Assembly (NCBI GenBank): GCA_002869895.2
Contig: NEWP02000034.1
Coordinates: forward strand, 1 to 35,156
DNA length: 35,156 nt
Reading direction: 5' to 3'
From: Nitrospira sp. CG24E
Lineage (GTDB): Bacteria; Nitrospirota; Nitrospiria; Nitrospirales; Nitrospiraceae
The translations under genes were made by a program, and so were the position numbers. How positions within the stretch are numbered: the first letter of the stretch is position 1; each line of letters starts with the position of its first letter. Positions 8,682 to 16,688 of the stretch are shown one piece after another. Below the pieces are notes generated by a model that searched no databases, was not told the origin of the DNA, and worked only from the letters and a program-made list of their open reading frames with translations.

Positions 8682-8763
8682 GGCCAGGTGCCCTTCTTGC
8701 TCGCAGAACGCGCACAATCAGAATGTGCTCGTTCGATGCGCGCAGTAAAGGGCAGCCTTGGCC
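8682..8763 (+). repeat. structured repeat, copy 1 (predicted three-way junction)
   Basis: An outer stem pairs GGCCAGG-TGCCCTT (8682-8695) with AAGGGCA-CCTTGGCC (8748-8763), with small bulges. Inside are two hairpin units: TGCTCGCAGAACGCGCA (8698-8714) and GTGCTCGTTCGATGCGCGCA (8725-8744), ten bases apart. Each unit closes TGC with GCA and CG with CG. The same layout recurs on the minus strand at 13942-14008 with nearly identical units but a different outer stem. Confidence 0.6.
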
Positions 8764-8965
8764 ACTCCCTTAACGCAAAGGTCTGAGGGTATAGGGAGCC
8801 GGAAGGTGTGCAATCGAGGATCGATCAGGCACTCTCGTTTGACTCGTCTCCCAAGTCCCGCCTGTCTCGATCATCTCGCGTCAAAGAAATTATGTGCGCA
8901 GTGAAGGGTAGGCTGGCAAGGGCATGAAGTACAAGGTCAAGCGATGACGTACGTGCAGCTCTCCG

Positions 8966-8992
8966 AAGGTCGGGTACAACGGCTTGTTATGA
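8966..8992 (-). other. attC-like motif A (left end only)
   Basis: On the minus strand TAACAAGCCGTT follows, and overlaps, the stop codon of the HEPN-like gene, then leads into ACCCGACC. The pattern TAACAA-NN-CGTT is shared with motifs B and C and matches the conserved left end of integron attC sites. No matching right end was found within 150 bases, so it may be truncated. Confidence 0.4.
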
Positions 8993-9595
8993 CTCACCTA
9001 TAGATTCGTCCAGGCGGTTCCGGATGGCCGCCCTGACTGCTTCACAAGCAAAAAGTAGCAGAAGATATTCGAACTGGTAACTCTGAAAACCATCTTCCTT
9101 GGGGTCGCCTTCAAATACGTATCTCCATACCTTAAACACGTCCTTCGACCTCTCCAACAAACTTCCGAGCGCCTTCGACTCCTGGCGATAATCTTGCCAC
9201 ACTGGCACCTCCTGGCGAATCGCTTTTCCAAGTGTGATCGAGGCTCGAACTGGCAGAGGTTGGGAGCGCCCTTTATCATCATATCTGTTCTCGATCTCAG
9301 ATCTAACCTTCGGAGGCAAGTCTTTATAGAGCTTGGACAGATCGTGCGTTTTTGGAACCGACAAGCCAAGTTGGGCGCGAAGGATCTTAAGGTATGTCTC
9401 AAGCGCAAAAGCCAGATTTGTGGCGGAAACGATAAGATCACCGAAACCTCGCTCGTGTGTTTCTTGTAAGGAACCTTCGGGAAGGTCTTTGGCAATACGT
9501 TCTATGAATGGCTCTGCCGTTTTTTGAAACGATTCTGCGCATGCAAGCGCCATTTCCACAGCCCAGCCATTTCTAGTTTTATAGAATTTCCCCAA
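8987..9595 (-). CDS. possible HEPN-like protein in a cassette-like context
   Basis: About 202 residues from a TTG start at 9595, chosen because AGGAG stands five bases before it and the frame further upstream runs through an attC-like structure. The protein is largely helical. Around its middle it has ALETYLKILRAQLG followed by KTHDLSKLYKDLP, a pattern seen in HEPN-type domains. The usual R-x(4-6)-H RNase motif is not evident, so the assignment is weak. The TAA stop is embedded in the attC-like motif A, and a candidate attC right end lies 15 bases before the start, a typical mobile gene cassette arrangement. A defence or toxin role is possible but only inferred. Confidence 0.6.
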   Translation of the reverse strand: MGKFYKTRNGWAVEMALACAESFQKTAEPFIERIAKDLPEGSLQETHERGFGDLIVSATNLAFALETYLKILRAQLGLSVPKTHDLSKLYKDLPPKVRSEIENRYDDKGRSQPLPVRASITLGKAIRQEVPVWQDYRQESKALGSLLERSKDVFKVWRYVFEGDPKEDGFQSYQFEYLLLLFACEAVRAAIRNRLDESIGES

Positions 9596-9609
9596 GACAT
9601 CTCCTTGAA

Positions 9610-9742
9610 TTATAACGACCCCGCGGCTCACCGGCGGGCGTGGAGCAACCAGAAATTGTCCGATGTAGCCGCTGGTTCGGGCGCGCGTCGCGCCGCAACA
9701 CACTCGCGATAGCTACGGCGTCCCTTTAACGACTTGTTACGT
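9610..9742 (-). other. candidate attC recombination site B
   Basis: Reading the minus strand, the site opens with ACGTAACAAGTCGTT (R''-like ACGTAAC) and could close with CGTTATAA (R'-like GTTATAA) 133 bases later, inside the 57-141 range known for attC. The toxin remnant stops inside the first core and the next gene starts 15 bases after the second. Internal pairing is imperfect, for example GTAGC with GCTAC, so this is a candidate only. Confidence 0.4.
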
Positions 9743-9848
9743 GCGGTTCTTCCAACTGCGTGGGTTTCTGCTGCCATGCATGACTGCGACGACACCGATT
9801 GTGCTGATCTCGACTCGATACCAAACGCTAACGAAACTCAAGAGTCAT
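9737..9848 (-). pseudogene. ParE/RelE-family toxin remnant with a large internal deletion
   Basis: An ATG overlaps the antitoxin stop (ATGA) and reads MTLEFR before a stop. One base out of that frame the sequence continues SVWYRVEISTIGVVAVMHGS and then RNPRSWKNRT, closing with TAA at 9737-9739. This is a typical ParE toxin C-terminus (arginine-rich, hydrophobic strand, AVMH, RxPxxW). The beginning and the end of a normal toxin of about 95 residues are thus present, while about 60 codons between them are missing, with a frame change. No active toxin can be made. The remnant ends in attC-like motif B. Confidence 0.75.
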
Positions 9849-10054
9849 AGTTTGCGTCGAATGTCGGCCACCGCATCAGCGGCCAAGCGGCCAGGACTTC
9901 TATCAGCTTCGTAGGAGTCGAGACGTCGATTGAGTTCGGCCTTTTGCTCGGCGGTAAGCGGTAGGGATTTTTGATCGGCGGCAATACTGTCCCACAGGTC
10001 TTCAACAATCCTGATTCGTTCTTCTACAGGGAGTGCTTGCAACTTTGTGCTCAT
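9845..10054 (-). CDS. addiction-module antitoxin, RelB/ParD-like (TIGR02574-type)
   Basis: A 69-residue protein that begins MSTKLQALPVEERIRIVEDLW and continues DSIAADQKSLPLTAEQKAELNRRL. This matches the small addiction-module component family that pairs with ParE/RelE toxins. GGAGG lies seven bases before the ATG. Its last codon overlaps the ATG of the toxin remnant, the normal antitoxin-toxin coupling. Because the toxin is destroyed, the antitoxin is an orphan. It may still bind its own promoter or neutralise a related toxin elsewhere; this is inference. Confidence 0.85.
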   Translation of the reverse strand: MSTKLQALPVEERIRIVEDLWDSIAADQKSLPLTAEQKAELNRRLDSYEADRSPGRLAADAVADIRRKL

Positions 10055-10090
10055 AACACAACCTCCATCGATATCTACCGTCCGACAAAA

Positions 10091-10157
10091 CGGGAATATT
10101 CTGTATTTCTGCTCACAACATAATTCCCCACCGACTCAGGAAAACCAGAATGGCCCC
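10091..10157. repeat. 67-base hairpin repeat, copy 1
   Basis: Similar at roughly three quarters of positions to 10884-10950. The ends form an imperfect inverted repeat: ATTCTG-TATTTC near the left and GGAAAACCAGAAT near the right. It lies just upstream of the antitoxin start, so it may be in its leader or promoter. Confidence 0.65.
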
Positions 10158-10261
10158 GTTCATTCCTCCCACATAGCGTCCTTGACGTAAGATGTGTGAG
10201 AGAGGCGGAACTTGCGAGGCGAATAAAGGAGGTGGACTGGTAGAGTTCTTAGGCTACGGTA

Positions 10262-10287
10262 ACGTCGGCTGTAACGCATTGTTATGC
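10262..10287 (-). other. attC-like motif C (left end only)
   Basis: On the minus strand GCATAACAATGCGTTACAGC followed by CGACG closely fits the conserved left end of attC sites (TAACAA-NN-CGTT, then GCCGACG). No gene ends here on the same strand and no right end was found, so it may be a relic. Confidence 0.4.
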
Positions 10288-10315
10288 CCCCGGTAGTTCT
10301 GGTAATCTGGCCGTC

Positions 10316-10531
10316 ATGAAAACCGTGATTCAAGTTGACTCTAGCATCCTTGGCGGGACTCCGGTGTTCCAAGGAACTCGAGTGCCCATTCAGAACCTAT
10401 TCGACTACATTGAAGGGGACGAAACAATTGATGAGTTCTTGACCGACTTCCCCACCGTGACCAAGGAACAAGTGATTCAACTTCTCGAACAACTCAAAGA
10501 CCAGGCCCTCAACGGAACCAAGGCCGCTTGA
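10316..10531 (+). CDS. DUF433 family protein, antitoxin of a DUF433/DUF5615 pair
   Basis: A 71-residue protein with the DUF433 signature GGTPVFQGTRVPIQNLFDYI and then FLTDFPTVTKEQV, a compact helix-turn-helix fold. Members normally stand before a PIN-like DUF5615 gene and act as the DNA-binding antitoxin; that is family knowledge. Its TGA overlaps the TTG start of the next gene, so the two are translationally coupled. The ribosome binding site is weak. The pair is flanked by the two copies of the 67-base hairpin repeat. Confidence 0.88.
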   Translation: MKTVIQVDSSILGGTPVFQGTRVPIQNLFDYIEGDETIDEFLTDFPTVTKEQVIQLLEQLKDQALNGTKAA

Positions 10532-10848
10532 AGATCCTGCTGGATGAGTGCGCGCCTCGAAGGCTGAGGACGATCATTGCAGTTCACGAAGTCATCACCG
10601 TTCCCGACGCCGGCTGGGCTGGCGTACAGAACGGCGAACTTCTGAAAAAAGCGGCAGCCACGTTCGACCTATTTCTTACTGTTGACCGCAACCTTGCCTT
10701 TCAACAAGATTCTTCCTCGCTTCCCATTCCCGTCATCGTCCTCAAATCCACCTCAACAAAATTCAGAGACCTTGCTCCGCTGATTCCCAGACTGCTTCAG
10801 CTCCTCCAAACCGACCTTAAAAAGACCGTCTACCGCATAGAGGCATAA
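10528..10848 (+). CDS. DUF5615 PIN-like protein, probable toxin
   Basis: A 106-residue protein starting MKILLDECAPRRL (TTG start). The acidic LLDEC motif, GWAGVQNGELL and FLTVDRNLAFQQ are the conserved acidic patches of PIN-like nucleases in the DUF5615 family, with D6, E7 and D52 as likely metal ligands. PIN-type toxins cleave RNA; activity here is inferred. It overlaps the DUF433 antitoxin by four bases. Unlike the ParE remnant nearby, this module appears intact. Confidence 0.85.
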   Translation: MKILLDECAPRRLRTIIAVHEVITVPDAGWAGVQNGELLKKAAATFDLFLTVDRNLAFQQDSSSLPIPVIVLKSTSTKFRDLAPLIPRLLQLLQTDLKKTVYRIEA

Positions 10849-10883
10849 CAGCACACATCGAGGTCGTTGCGTAAAGGGGAAAC

Positions 10884-10950
10884 CGGGAGATTCTGCATTT
10901 CCGCTCATGACAGGACTCCCGCCGACTCGGGAAAACCCAGAATGTCCCCC
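10884..10950. repeat. 67-base hairpin repeat, copy 2
   Basis: Second copy of the repeat at 10091-10157, in the same orientation. The inverted ends are clearer here: ATTCTGCATTTCC on the left and GGGAAAACCCAGAAT on the right. It lies 36 bases after the DUF5615 gene and could serve as its terminator-like 3' structure, although no T tract follows. Confidence 0.65.
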
Positions 10951-10962
10951 TGTCGCTCATGC

Positions 10963-11199
10963 TCACCCAACCGATGAGCCGGGGATCTTGCCATCTACGA
11001 TCTGTTGGCCATGGGCAATGCAATGGGCCGTGGCTTCGTCTTCCGTCGCATACCGACCGACCAAATAGAAATGGCGACAGTCCTCTTCCTCTTCGGTGGA
11101 CCAGGAGATGAAGACGTTCAATTCCCACTGGCCGGTGTCGGGTAGTTGCCGGAGTGCCGGTTGAATGGTATACCCCTTGTAGATCACGGCCTTGCTCAT
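10963..11199 (-). CDS. small conserved-looking protein, function unknown
   Basis: A 78-residue protein from an ATG at 11199, preceded by AGAGGA. It begins MSKAVIYKGYTIQPALRQLP and contains GQWELNVFISW, a run of acidic residues and a tail AHCIAHGQQIVDGKIPG. The alternation suggests a single beta-beta-alpha domain. No transmembrane segment or signal peptide is present. It starts 19 bases after the stop of the PilZ gene, so the two are probably co-transcribed. I cannot assign a family with confidence. Confidence 0.65.
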   Translation of the reverse strand: MSKAVIYKGYTIQPALRQLPDTGQWELNVFISWSTEEEEDCRHFYLVGRYATEDEATAHCIAHGQQIVDGKIPGSSVG

Positions 11200-11218
11200 T
11201 TCTGTCTCTGATCCTCTT

Positions 11219-12154
11219 TCAGAAGGGTTTCGCCCTATACGCACCTGGCTCGGTCTCGTCATTGCTCCTATTTCGCATTTCCCTTTCGGCCTCCACGCGG
11301 CGTCGCTCCGACGCGATCATTTTGTCGAGTTCTGCAATATGCGTCTCGGCGAACGCTTTAACTGCAGGTCGTCCGTCCGTCAGCCACTTCGTCAGCAATT
11401 CCTTCTTGCCCCGCCATGCTTCCGCAAGCCCGAAGTCACCAGAGACCACGCCGGTACTATTGATGTGGCTCCTGACTCCGCCCATTTTGTGTTCGTCATT
11501 CGGAAATCGCGACACAATCTCTTTCAAGACCACGTCGGGGGATGTCTCCCCAGGATAGTTCTGGAGAATCGCTAGGGAGCAATCTGCCTCCGTATCGCCG
11601 CCGGCTTTTACCGACTCGGCGAGCGCGGCAGCGAACTCCGGGGTGCAGCTGGGAAACGCTCTGCTGAGGAGGCCCCCCCCTCGAAACCGGAATTGCTCCC
11701 GGTCTTGAGCGAACCAGATCAGTCCCTTGCTGATTGCGAGTCGAGGGTCCTTCGAGAGCTCCTTTTCCAGTTCTTGGAGCTCAACCGGCGCAGCCTCGAA
11801 CCGCTCTTCGGCGCCGTCCTCGGACTTTTTGGCGAGCCGAGTTGCGATCACTTCATCGAGTCGCTGCCGCTCAGTCTCCCTCATTTGAACAAACGCCAGC
11901 CCGGCAGTCTCCTCGTCCGCCCACTGCACATCGGCCCCATCAATTATGATCGGCCACTCCCAGCCCGGCACATCGATGCGCAGCTCTAACGAGAGGCCCG
12001 GCAAAATAAGCAGCGGGCTTTCCAGCCGGCACCCGCCACTTGAGAGATCGAGCAGAATGCCTGCTCCATCGGGCTGTGCGGAGCCCGACACCGTGGTATG
12101 AAACTGGACGGGGAAACGGGGTATAACCCGTCGCTCCTCCACCTTCATGTCCAT
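11219..12154 (-). CDS. PilZ-domain protein with an unrecognised C-terminal domain
   Basis: About 311 residues if translation starts at the ATG at 12154 (MDMKVEERRVIPRF); the frame is open further upstream and the start is uncertain. The N-terminal third is a PilZ domain with the c-di-GMP signature RRVIPR and DLSSGGCR, followed by beta strands up to about residue 110. The C-terminal two thirds begin near LEKELSKDPRLAIS. They are helical and contain RFPNDEHKMGGVRSHINSTG and VVSGDFGLAEAWRGKKE, ending in a charged helix (AELDKMIASERRRVEAE). I do not recognise this part. The combination suggests a c-di-GMP-regulated adaptor or effector. Confidence 0.75.
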   Translation of the reverse strand: MDMKVEERRVIPRFPVQFHTTVSGSAQPDGAGILLDLSSGGCRLESPLLILPGLSLELRIDVPGWEWPIIIDGADVQWADEETAGLAFVQMRETERQRLDEVIATRLAKKSEDGAEERFEAAPVELQELEKELSKDPRLAISKGLIWFAQDREQFRFRGGGLLSRAFPSCTPEFAAALAESVKAGGDTEADCSLAILQNYPGETSPDVVLKEIVSRFPNDEHKMGGVRSHINSTGVVSGDFGLAEAWRGKKELLTKWLTDGRPAVKAFAETHIAELDKMIASERRRVEAEREMRNRSNDETEPGAYRAKPF

Positions 12155-12518
12155 GACTGATCGACTCTCCACCTTTCCATCAATGGCACCGATCACTTCC
12201 CCTTCGGCAGAATCCCCTTCTTCATGAGCTCCTGAACATAAGCTTCTGCAACCTGCGCTGCAGAGCAACGCAGCCTCAGCACTCCATTGAGGGCAAGTCT
12301 ACTGCAAAGCCGCACACTTATCCATGGCACTGCGTCCTTAACTACCCGAGCCATACCCCACTACTTGTCCTTGACTCAAATAGCGCCGATGCCCAACCTG
12401 TGCCTAGACCGCGGTACAAGAAGATGGTTATTTGGTTTGTTCGATTTGTATATTTTATCTGCTTCGAACGAAGCAACTAGACGGACCGATAGACCAGACC
12501 GTCAAGAGAATAAATCGC
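12155..12518. other. gene-free stretch between purA and the PilZ gene
   Basis: No convincing coding sequence. An AT-rich segment (about 12425-12460) precedes the perfect 16-base palindrome TGCTTCGAACGAAGCA at 12460-12475, which lies 43 bases past the purA stop and may help end or stabilise that transcript. It lacks a T tract. A promoter for the PilZ gene is expected here but is not obvious. Confidence 0.4.
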
Positions 12519-13883
<1,365 letters not shown>

Positions 13884-13885
13884 TC

Positions 13886-13914
13886 ATGTTAGGGACCCCC
13901 CTAATGATTGTCAA
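13886..13914 (-). promoter_or_regulatory. sigma-70 promoter for purA
   Basis: TTGACA (13909-13914) and TAACAT (13886-13891) on the minus strand, 17 bases apart. The start point would fall near 13879, leaving a leader of about 50 bases that consists mainly of the terminator-like hairpin. Confidence 0.7.
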
Positions 13915-13941
13915 GAACTGTAGTAGGATAGGCCCTCCCTT

Positions 13942-14008
13942 TCGTCTCTAGTGCGCGCGTCGAACGAGCACCTTCCGAGCCTGCGCGTTCCACGAGCACA
14001 AGAGACGA
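13942..14008 (-). repeat. structured repeat, copy 2 (predicted three-way junction)
   Basis: On the minus strand the outer stem TCGTCTCT / AGAGACGA (eight perfect pairs) encloses two hairpin units, TGCTCGTGGAACGCGCA and GTGCTCGTTCGACGCGCGCA, nine bases apart. Unit 2 differs from copy 1 at a single position, while the outer stem is completely different in sequence yet still paired. It lies between the purA and tRNA promoters. Confidence 0.6.
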
Positions 14009-14034
14009 GTGGGGCATGCCCGGTTCCACTTTTC

Positions 14035-14063
14035 TTGACTGCCATGGAGTGCCGTGTTAGCAT
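14035..14063 (+). promoter_or_regulatory. promoter for tRNA-Ala
   Basis: TTGACT (14035-14040) and TAGCAT (14058-14063) are separated by 17 bases on the + strand. The tRNA begins 48 bases past the -10. No other start of transcription is needed for the tRNA. Confidence 0.6.
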
Positions 14064-14111
14064 GACCGCGGTTTCACAAGGATTTTCGCGTATTTCCAAG
14101 TCAACCGATGT

Positions 14112-14187
14112 GGGGCTGTAGCGCAGTTGGGAGCGCGCGTGAATGGCATTCACGAGGTCGCCGGTTCAATCCCGGCCAGCTCCACCA
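14112..14187 (+). tRNA. tRNA-Ala (anticodon GGC)
   Basis: Full cloverleaf, 76 bases with encoded CCA. Acceptor stem GGGGCTG/CAGCTCC (one G-T pair). D arm GTAGCGCAGTTGGGAGCGC. Anticodon stem CGTGA/TCACG with loop ATGGCAT, giving anticodon GGC for GCC/GCU codons. T arm contains GGTTCAATCC. The G3-T70 wobble pair that marks alanine tRNAs is present. Confidence 0.97.
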
Positions 14188-14321
14188 TTTTTGGGCCAGC
14201 GGCACTAGGCAAGAGGCTAGAGGAAAGAAACTCTTGAGGATCGTGCCCTCGCACTCACTATCACTGTGGATATCACCTTCTACCTCTAGCCATTAGCCCC
14301 TCGCCCCATACCTAGCTTCTC
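14188..14321 (+). other. spacer between tRNA-Ala and the ABC-F gene, with inverted repeat
   Basis: GGCTAGAGG (14215-14223) is the inverse complement of CCTCTAGCC (14283-14291), giving a nine-pair stem with a 59-base loop just ahead of the ABC-F gene. It may end the tRNA transcript or shape the leader of the next gene. No T tract follows. Confidence 0.4.
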
Positions 14322-16166
14322 ATGCTCCAAATCGAGTCGGTCTATAAACAATATTCCACGAGGATTCTGCTTGAAGGAGCCACGGCGCATCTCCGTCCCG
14401 GCTCGCGGGTCGGGTTGGTAGGGCCCAATGGCGCCGGCAAGACCACTCTCTTTCGCATGATCCTTGAGGAAGAATCGCCGGACAAGGGCAAGATCCGTAA
14501 GCGGCCTCGTCTCCGCATCGGCTATCTCCCACAGGAACTCGAAACCATCACGGGCAAGACCGTGCTGGATGCTACTCATCGCGATCTCTACCCGGAACAT
14601 GAAGCCGAACGGATTCTCATGGGATTGGGATTTTCGGAGATCGACTTCAGCCGTGAGATAGAAAAACTGTCCGGCGGCTATCGCATGCGGGTCGCCTTAG
14701 CGCACCTCCTATTGACCAACCCTGACGTCCTCATGCTCGACGAACCGACCAACCATTTGGACAAGCCGACGCAACGCTGGTTTGAACAGTTCCTCTTGAA
14801 CTCGGAAATGACGCTGTTGATCATCAGCCACGACACAGCCTTTCTCGATCGTGTCGTCACCCACATCTGGGATCTTCGACACCATAAGATGGAAGAGTAT
14901 CGCGGCAACTATACCTCGTTCAAAAAGATCCGTGCGGAGCGGGACGCGCAGCGTGAAGCGGCTGCCGGGCGCCAGGCGAAAGAGGTCGCACGGGTCCAGA
15001 CCTTCGTGGATCGATTCCGCTATCAGGCCAACAAAGCCAGCCAGGTCCAATCGCGCATCAAGCAGCTTGAAAAGGTCAAGATGATTGAGATCAAGCGCGA
15101 TCCCAAGCGGGTGAAGTTCAAATTTCCCCTCCCTGCAGCAAGCGGTCGGCAGGTGTTAGAGCTCCAGGGCGTCGCAAAACGCTATGGAGAAAAAGTCGTG
15201 TATGAACGAGTCGATTGTTCGGTCGAACGTGGTCAGCGCATTGCGCTGGTGGGAGAAAACGGCGCCGGGAAAAGCACGTTGCTCAAGATGTTGGCCGGCG
15301 TGTTGGCCTTCGACAAAGGGACCAGGACGGTCGGCCATGGTGTGACACTCCACTACTTCGCCCAACACCAGGCAGAAACTCTGAACCCTGAACAGACGAT
15401 CCTCGAATCTCTTTCTGAGATCTCCAGCCAAGCGGAGACGAACTTCCTCCGCGGGATTGCCGGCGCCTTCCTGTTCACCGGGGACGATCAAAAAAAACCG
15501 ATCAAGGCCCTGAGCGGAGGGGAACGTAATCGCGTCGCGCTCGCACGGATGCTGGTTGAACCGGCGAATACCCTGTTGCTCGACGAGCCAACCAACCATC
15601 TCGACCCGGCTTCGGTCGATATGCTCACCGATGCGCTCTCAGAATTCCCCGGTACGATCATCTTCATCTCCCACGACCCAACCTTCCTGACCAGAGTCTG
15701 CACGCGCGTCATTGAAATTGAAGAGGGCAATGCCCGCAGCTTCTCCGGCGACTATGAATACTATTTGTGGAAGAAAGCCCAGGAGATCGAATCGATCAAG
15801 GAATCGAGCGACGACCTGAAGGGAGTGAATCACGGAAAAATTGTCGCGCCGACCAGGGCCATGGCTTCACAGGCTCCGGCCAAGCCCTCATCCGGAGATC
15901 GCCGCGATCTGAACAAGACCCAGGCCCGCCTGGAGAAGCAAGTCGCGCGAGCCGAAGCGGAAATTGAAGAATACGAAACGAAAATTAAGGCTCGGGATCT
16001 CGAATTGGCCAATCCTGCACTCTATAAAGATGAATTCACCAAGTGGAGCGCGCTCCATTTGGAACATGACGGGTGGAAGAAAGAGCTGGCCCGGCTCACC
16101 GCCAAGTGGGAAACTCTCTCAGCCGAACTGGAAGAAGTCAAACAGAAGCTGGCAGCTTTTGCGTAG
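14322..16166 (+). CDS. ABC-F family ATPase (Uup/YheS-like)
   Basis: A 614-residue soluble protein with two ATP-binding cassettes and no membrane segments, the ABC-F layout of ribosome-associated translation factors. Cassette 1 has Walker A GPNGAGKTT (about residue 34), signature LSGGYRMR and Walker B LMLDEPTNHLD. A charged linker of about 80 residues follows. Cassette 2 has GENGAGKST, LSGGERNRVALARM and LLLDEPTNHLD. The C-terminus is a long coiled coil (KTQARLEKQVARAEAEIEEY onwards), as in Uup-type members. Members resolve stalled ribosomes or confer antibiotic protection; which applies here cannot be told. Confidence 0.93.
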   Translation: MLQIESVYKQYSTRILLEGATAHLRPGSRVGLVGPNGAGKTTLFRMILEEESPDKGKIRKRPRLRIGYLPQELETITGKTVLDATHRDLYPEHEAERILMGLGFSEIDFSREIEKLSGGYRMRVALAHLLLTNPDVLMLDEPTNHLDKPTQRWFEQFLLNSEMTLLIISHDTAFLDRVVTHIWDLRHHKMEEYRGNYTSFKKIRAERDAQREAAAGRQAKEVARVQTFVDRFRYQANKASQVQSRIKQLEKVKMIEIKRDPKRVKFKFPLPAASGRQVLELQGVAKRYGEKVVYERVDCSVERGQRIALVGENGAGKSTLLKMLAGVLAFDKGTRTVGHGVTLHYFAQHQAETLNPEQTILESLSEISSQAETNFLRGIAGAFLFTGDDQKKPIKALSGGERNRVALARMLVEPANTLLLDEPTNHLDPASVDMLTDALSEFPGTIIFISHDPTFLTRVCTRVIEIEEGNARSFSGDYEYYLWKKAQEIESIKESSDDLKGVNHGKIVAPTRAMASQAPAKPSSGDRRDLNKTQARLEKQVARAEAEIEEYETKIKARDLELANPALYKDEFTKWSALHLEHDGWKKELARLTAKWETLSAELEEVKQKLAAFA

Positions 16167-16242
16167 AAGACGGCGCGGGACTGGCGAGACTAGCGGGAAA
16201 AGCGCGACTGGTGGCTTCAGAAGTTGCGCGTCGCGCAGTGAG

Positions 16243-16632
16243 TCAGAGGGAGGACTTGACCGTTTCTTCTAGATAATAATACAGCCAGCGATTCTTCTCT
16301 TTCGTCACCAGCTCGTCCCAGACCACGCCGATCAGAAAACCCTTCTCCCAGGATTTTGCCCAGGCGACTTTCCCCTCAAGCTTTTCCATCTGTTCCGCGC
16401 GATCTGAGTCGAGAAACGCCAGCGAGACGGTTACTGGCTGGTCTATCGCCAACTTCTCTTTCGTGTGCAACCCTGCGCCGACTCTATTGACATTATCCAA
16501 CACCGCCGTAATCGCCTTGGCTCCGCTCTTCGGTGAAATCAGCGCAGAACCGACCAGGGTTGCCCGGACAAATTTACGCCGTTCGTTCGTCGCCGCTATC
16601 GATTCTGTGGATTTCAGATTCTGCCGTTTCAC
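16243..16632 (-). CDS. small PilZ-domain protein
   Basis: A 129-residue single-domain protein. The c-di-GMP motif is RRKFVR (about 19-24), followed by a degenerate second motif NVNRVGAGL, where the family usually has (D/N)xSxxG. The rest is beta-rich (GKVAWAKSWEKGFLIGVVW). It probably binds c-di-GMP as a cytosolic receptor or adaptor, perhaps weakly because of the motif change. It is convergent with the ABC-F gene (76-base gap) and is followed upstream by rarA on the same strand. Confidence 0.85.
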   Translation of the reverse strand: MKRQNLKSTESIAATNERRKFVRATLVGSALISPKSGAKAITAVLDNVNRVGAGLHTKEKLAIDQPVTVSLAFLDSDRAEQMEKLEGKVAWAKSWEKGFLIGVVWDELVTKEKNRWLYYYLEETVKSSL

Positions 16633-16688
16633 AAGCCTAAGTATAACCGATTAGAAATCTTTGTCCACCACCTTATCGAGCCTATTCC

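Larger units (their letters stand above)
8517..8986. other. 470-base gene-free stretch between the cus block and the cassette region
   Basis: Contains the cus promoter, a lone repeat unit at 8641-8658 (TGCTCGCGCAACGCGCG), the structured repeat at 8682-8763, and the start of an attC-like motif near 8990. Open frames here lack ribosome binding sites and protein-like composition. I see nothing further in 8764-8965. Confidence 0.5.
10055..10315. other. divergent intergenic region between the two toxin-antitoxin loci
   Basis: This 261-base gap separates the minus-strand antitoxin from the plus-strand DUF433/DUF5615 pair. It holds hairpin repeat copy 1 and attC-like motif C. No open frame with a convincing ribosome binding site was seen. 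Confidence 0.45.

Noticed and set aside
8980-8996. GGCTTGTTATGACT, identical to a word in the class 1 integron attI1 region
   Set aside because: Fourteen bases alone, with no integrase and no other attI features; it is better explained as the complement of attC-like motif A.
10160-10372. Minus-strand frame opposite the start of the DUF433 gene
   Set aside because: Composition is not protein-like and it overlaps a well-supported gene and a repeat.
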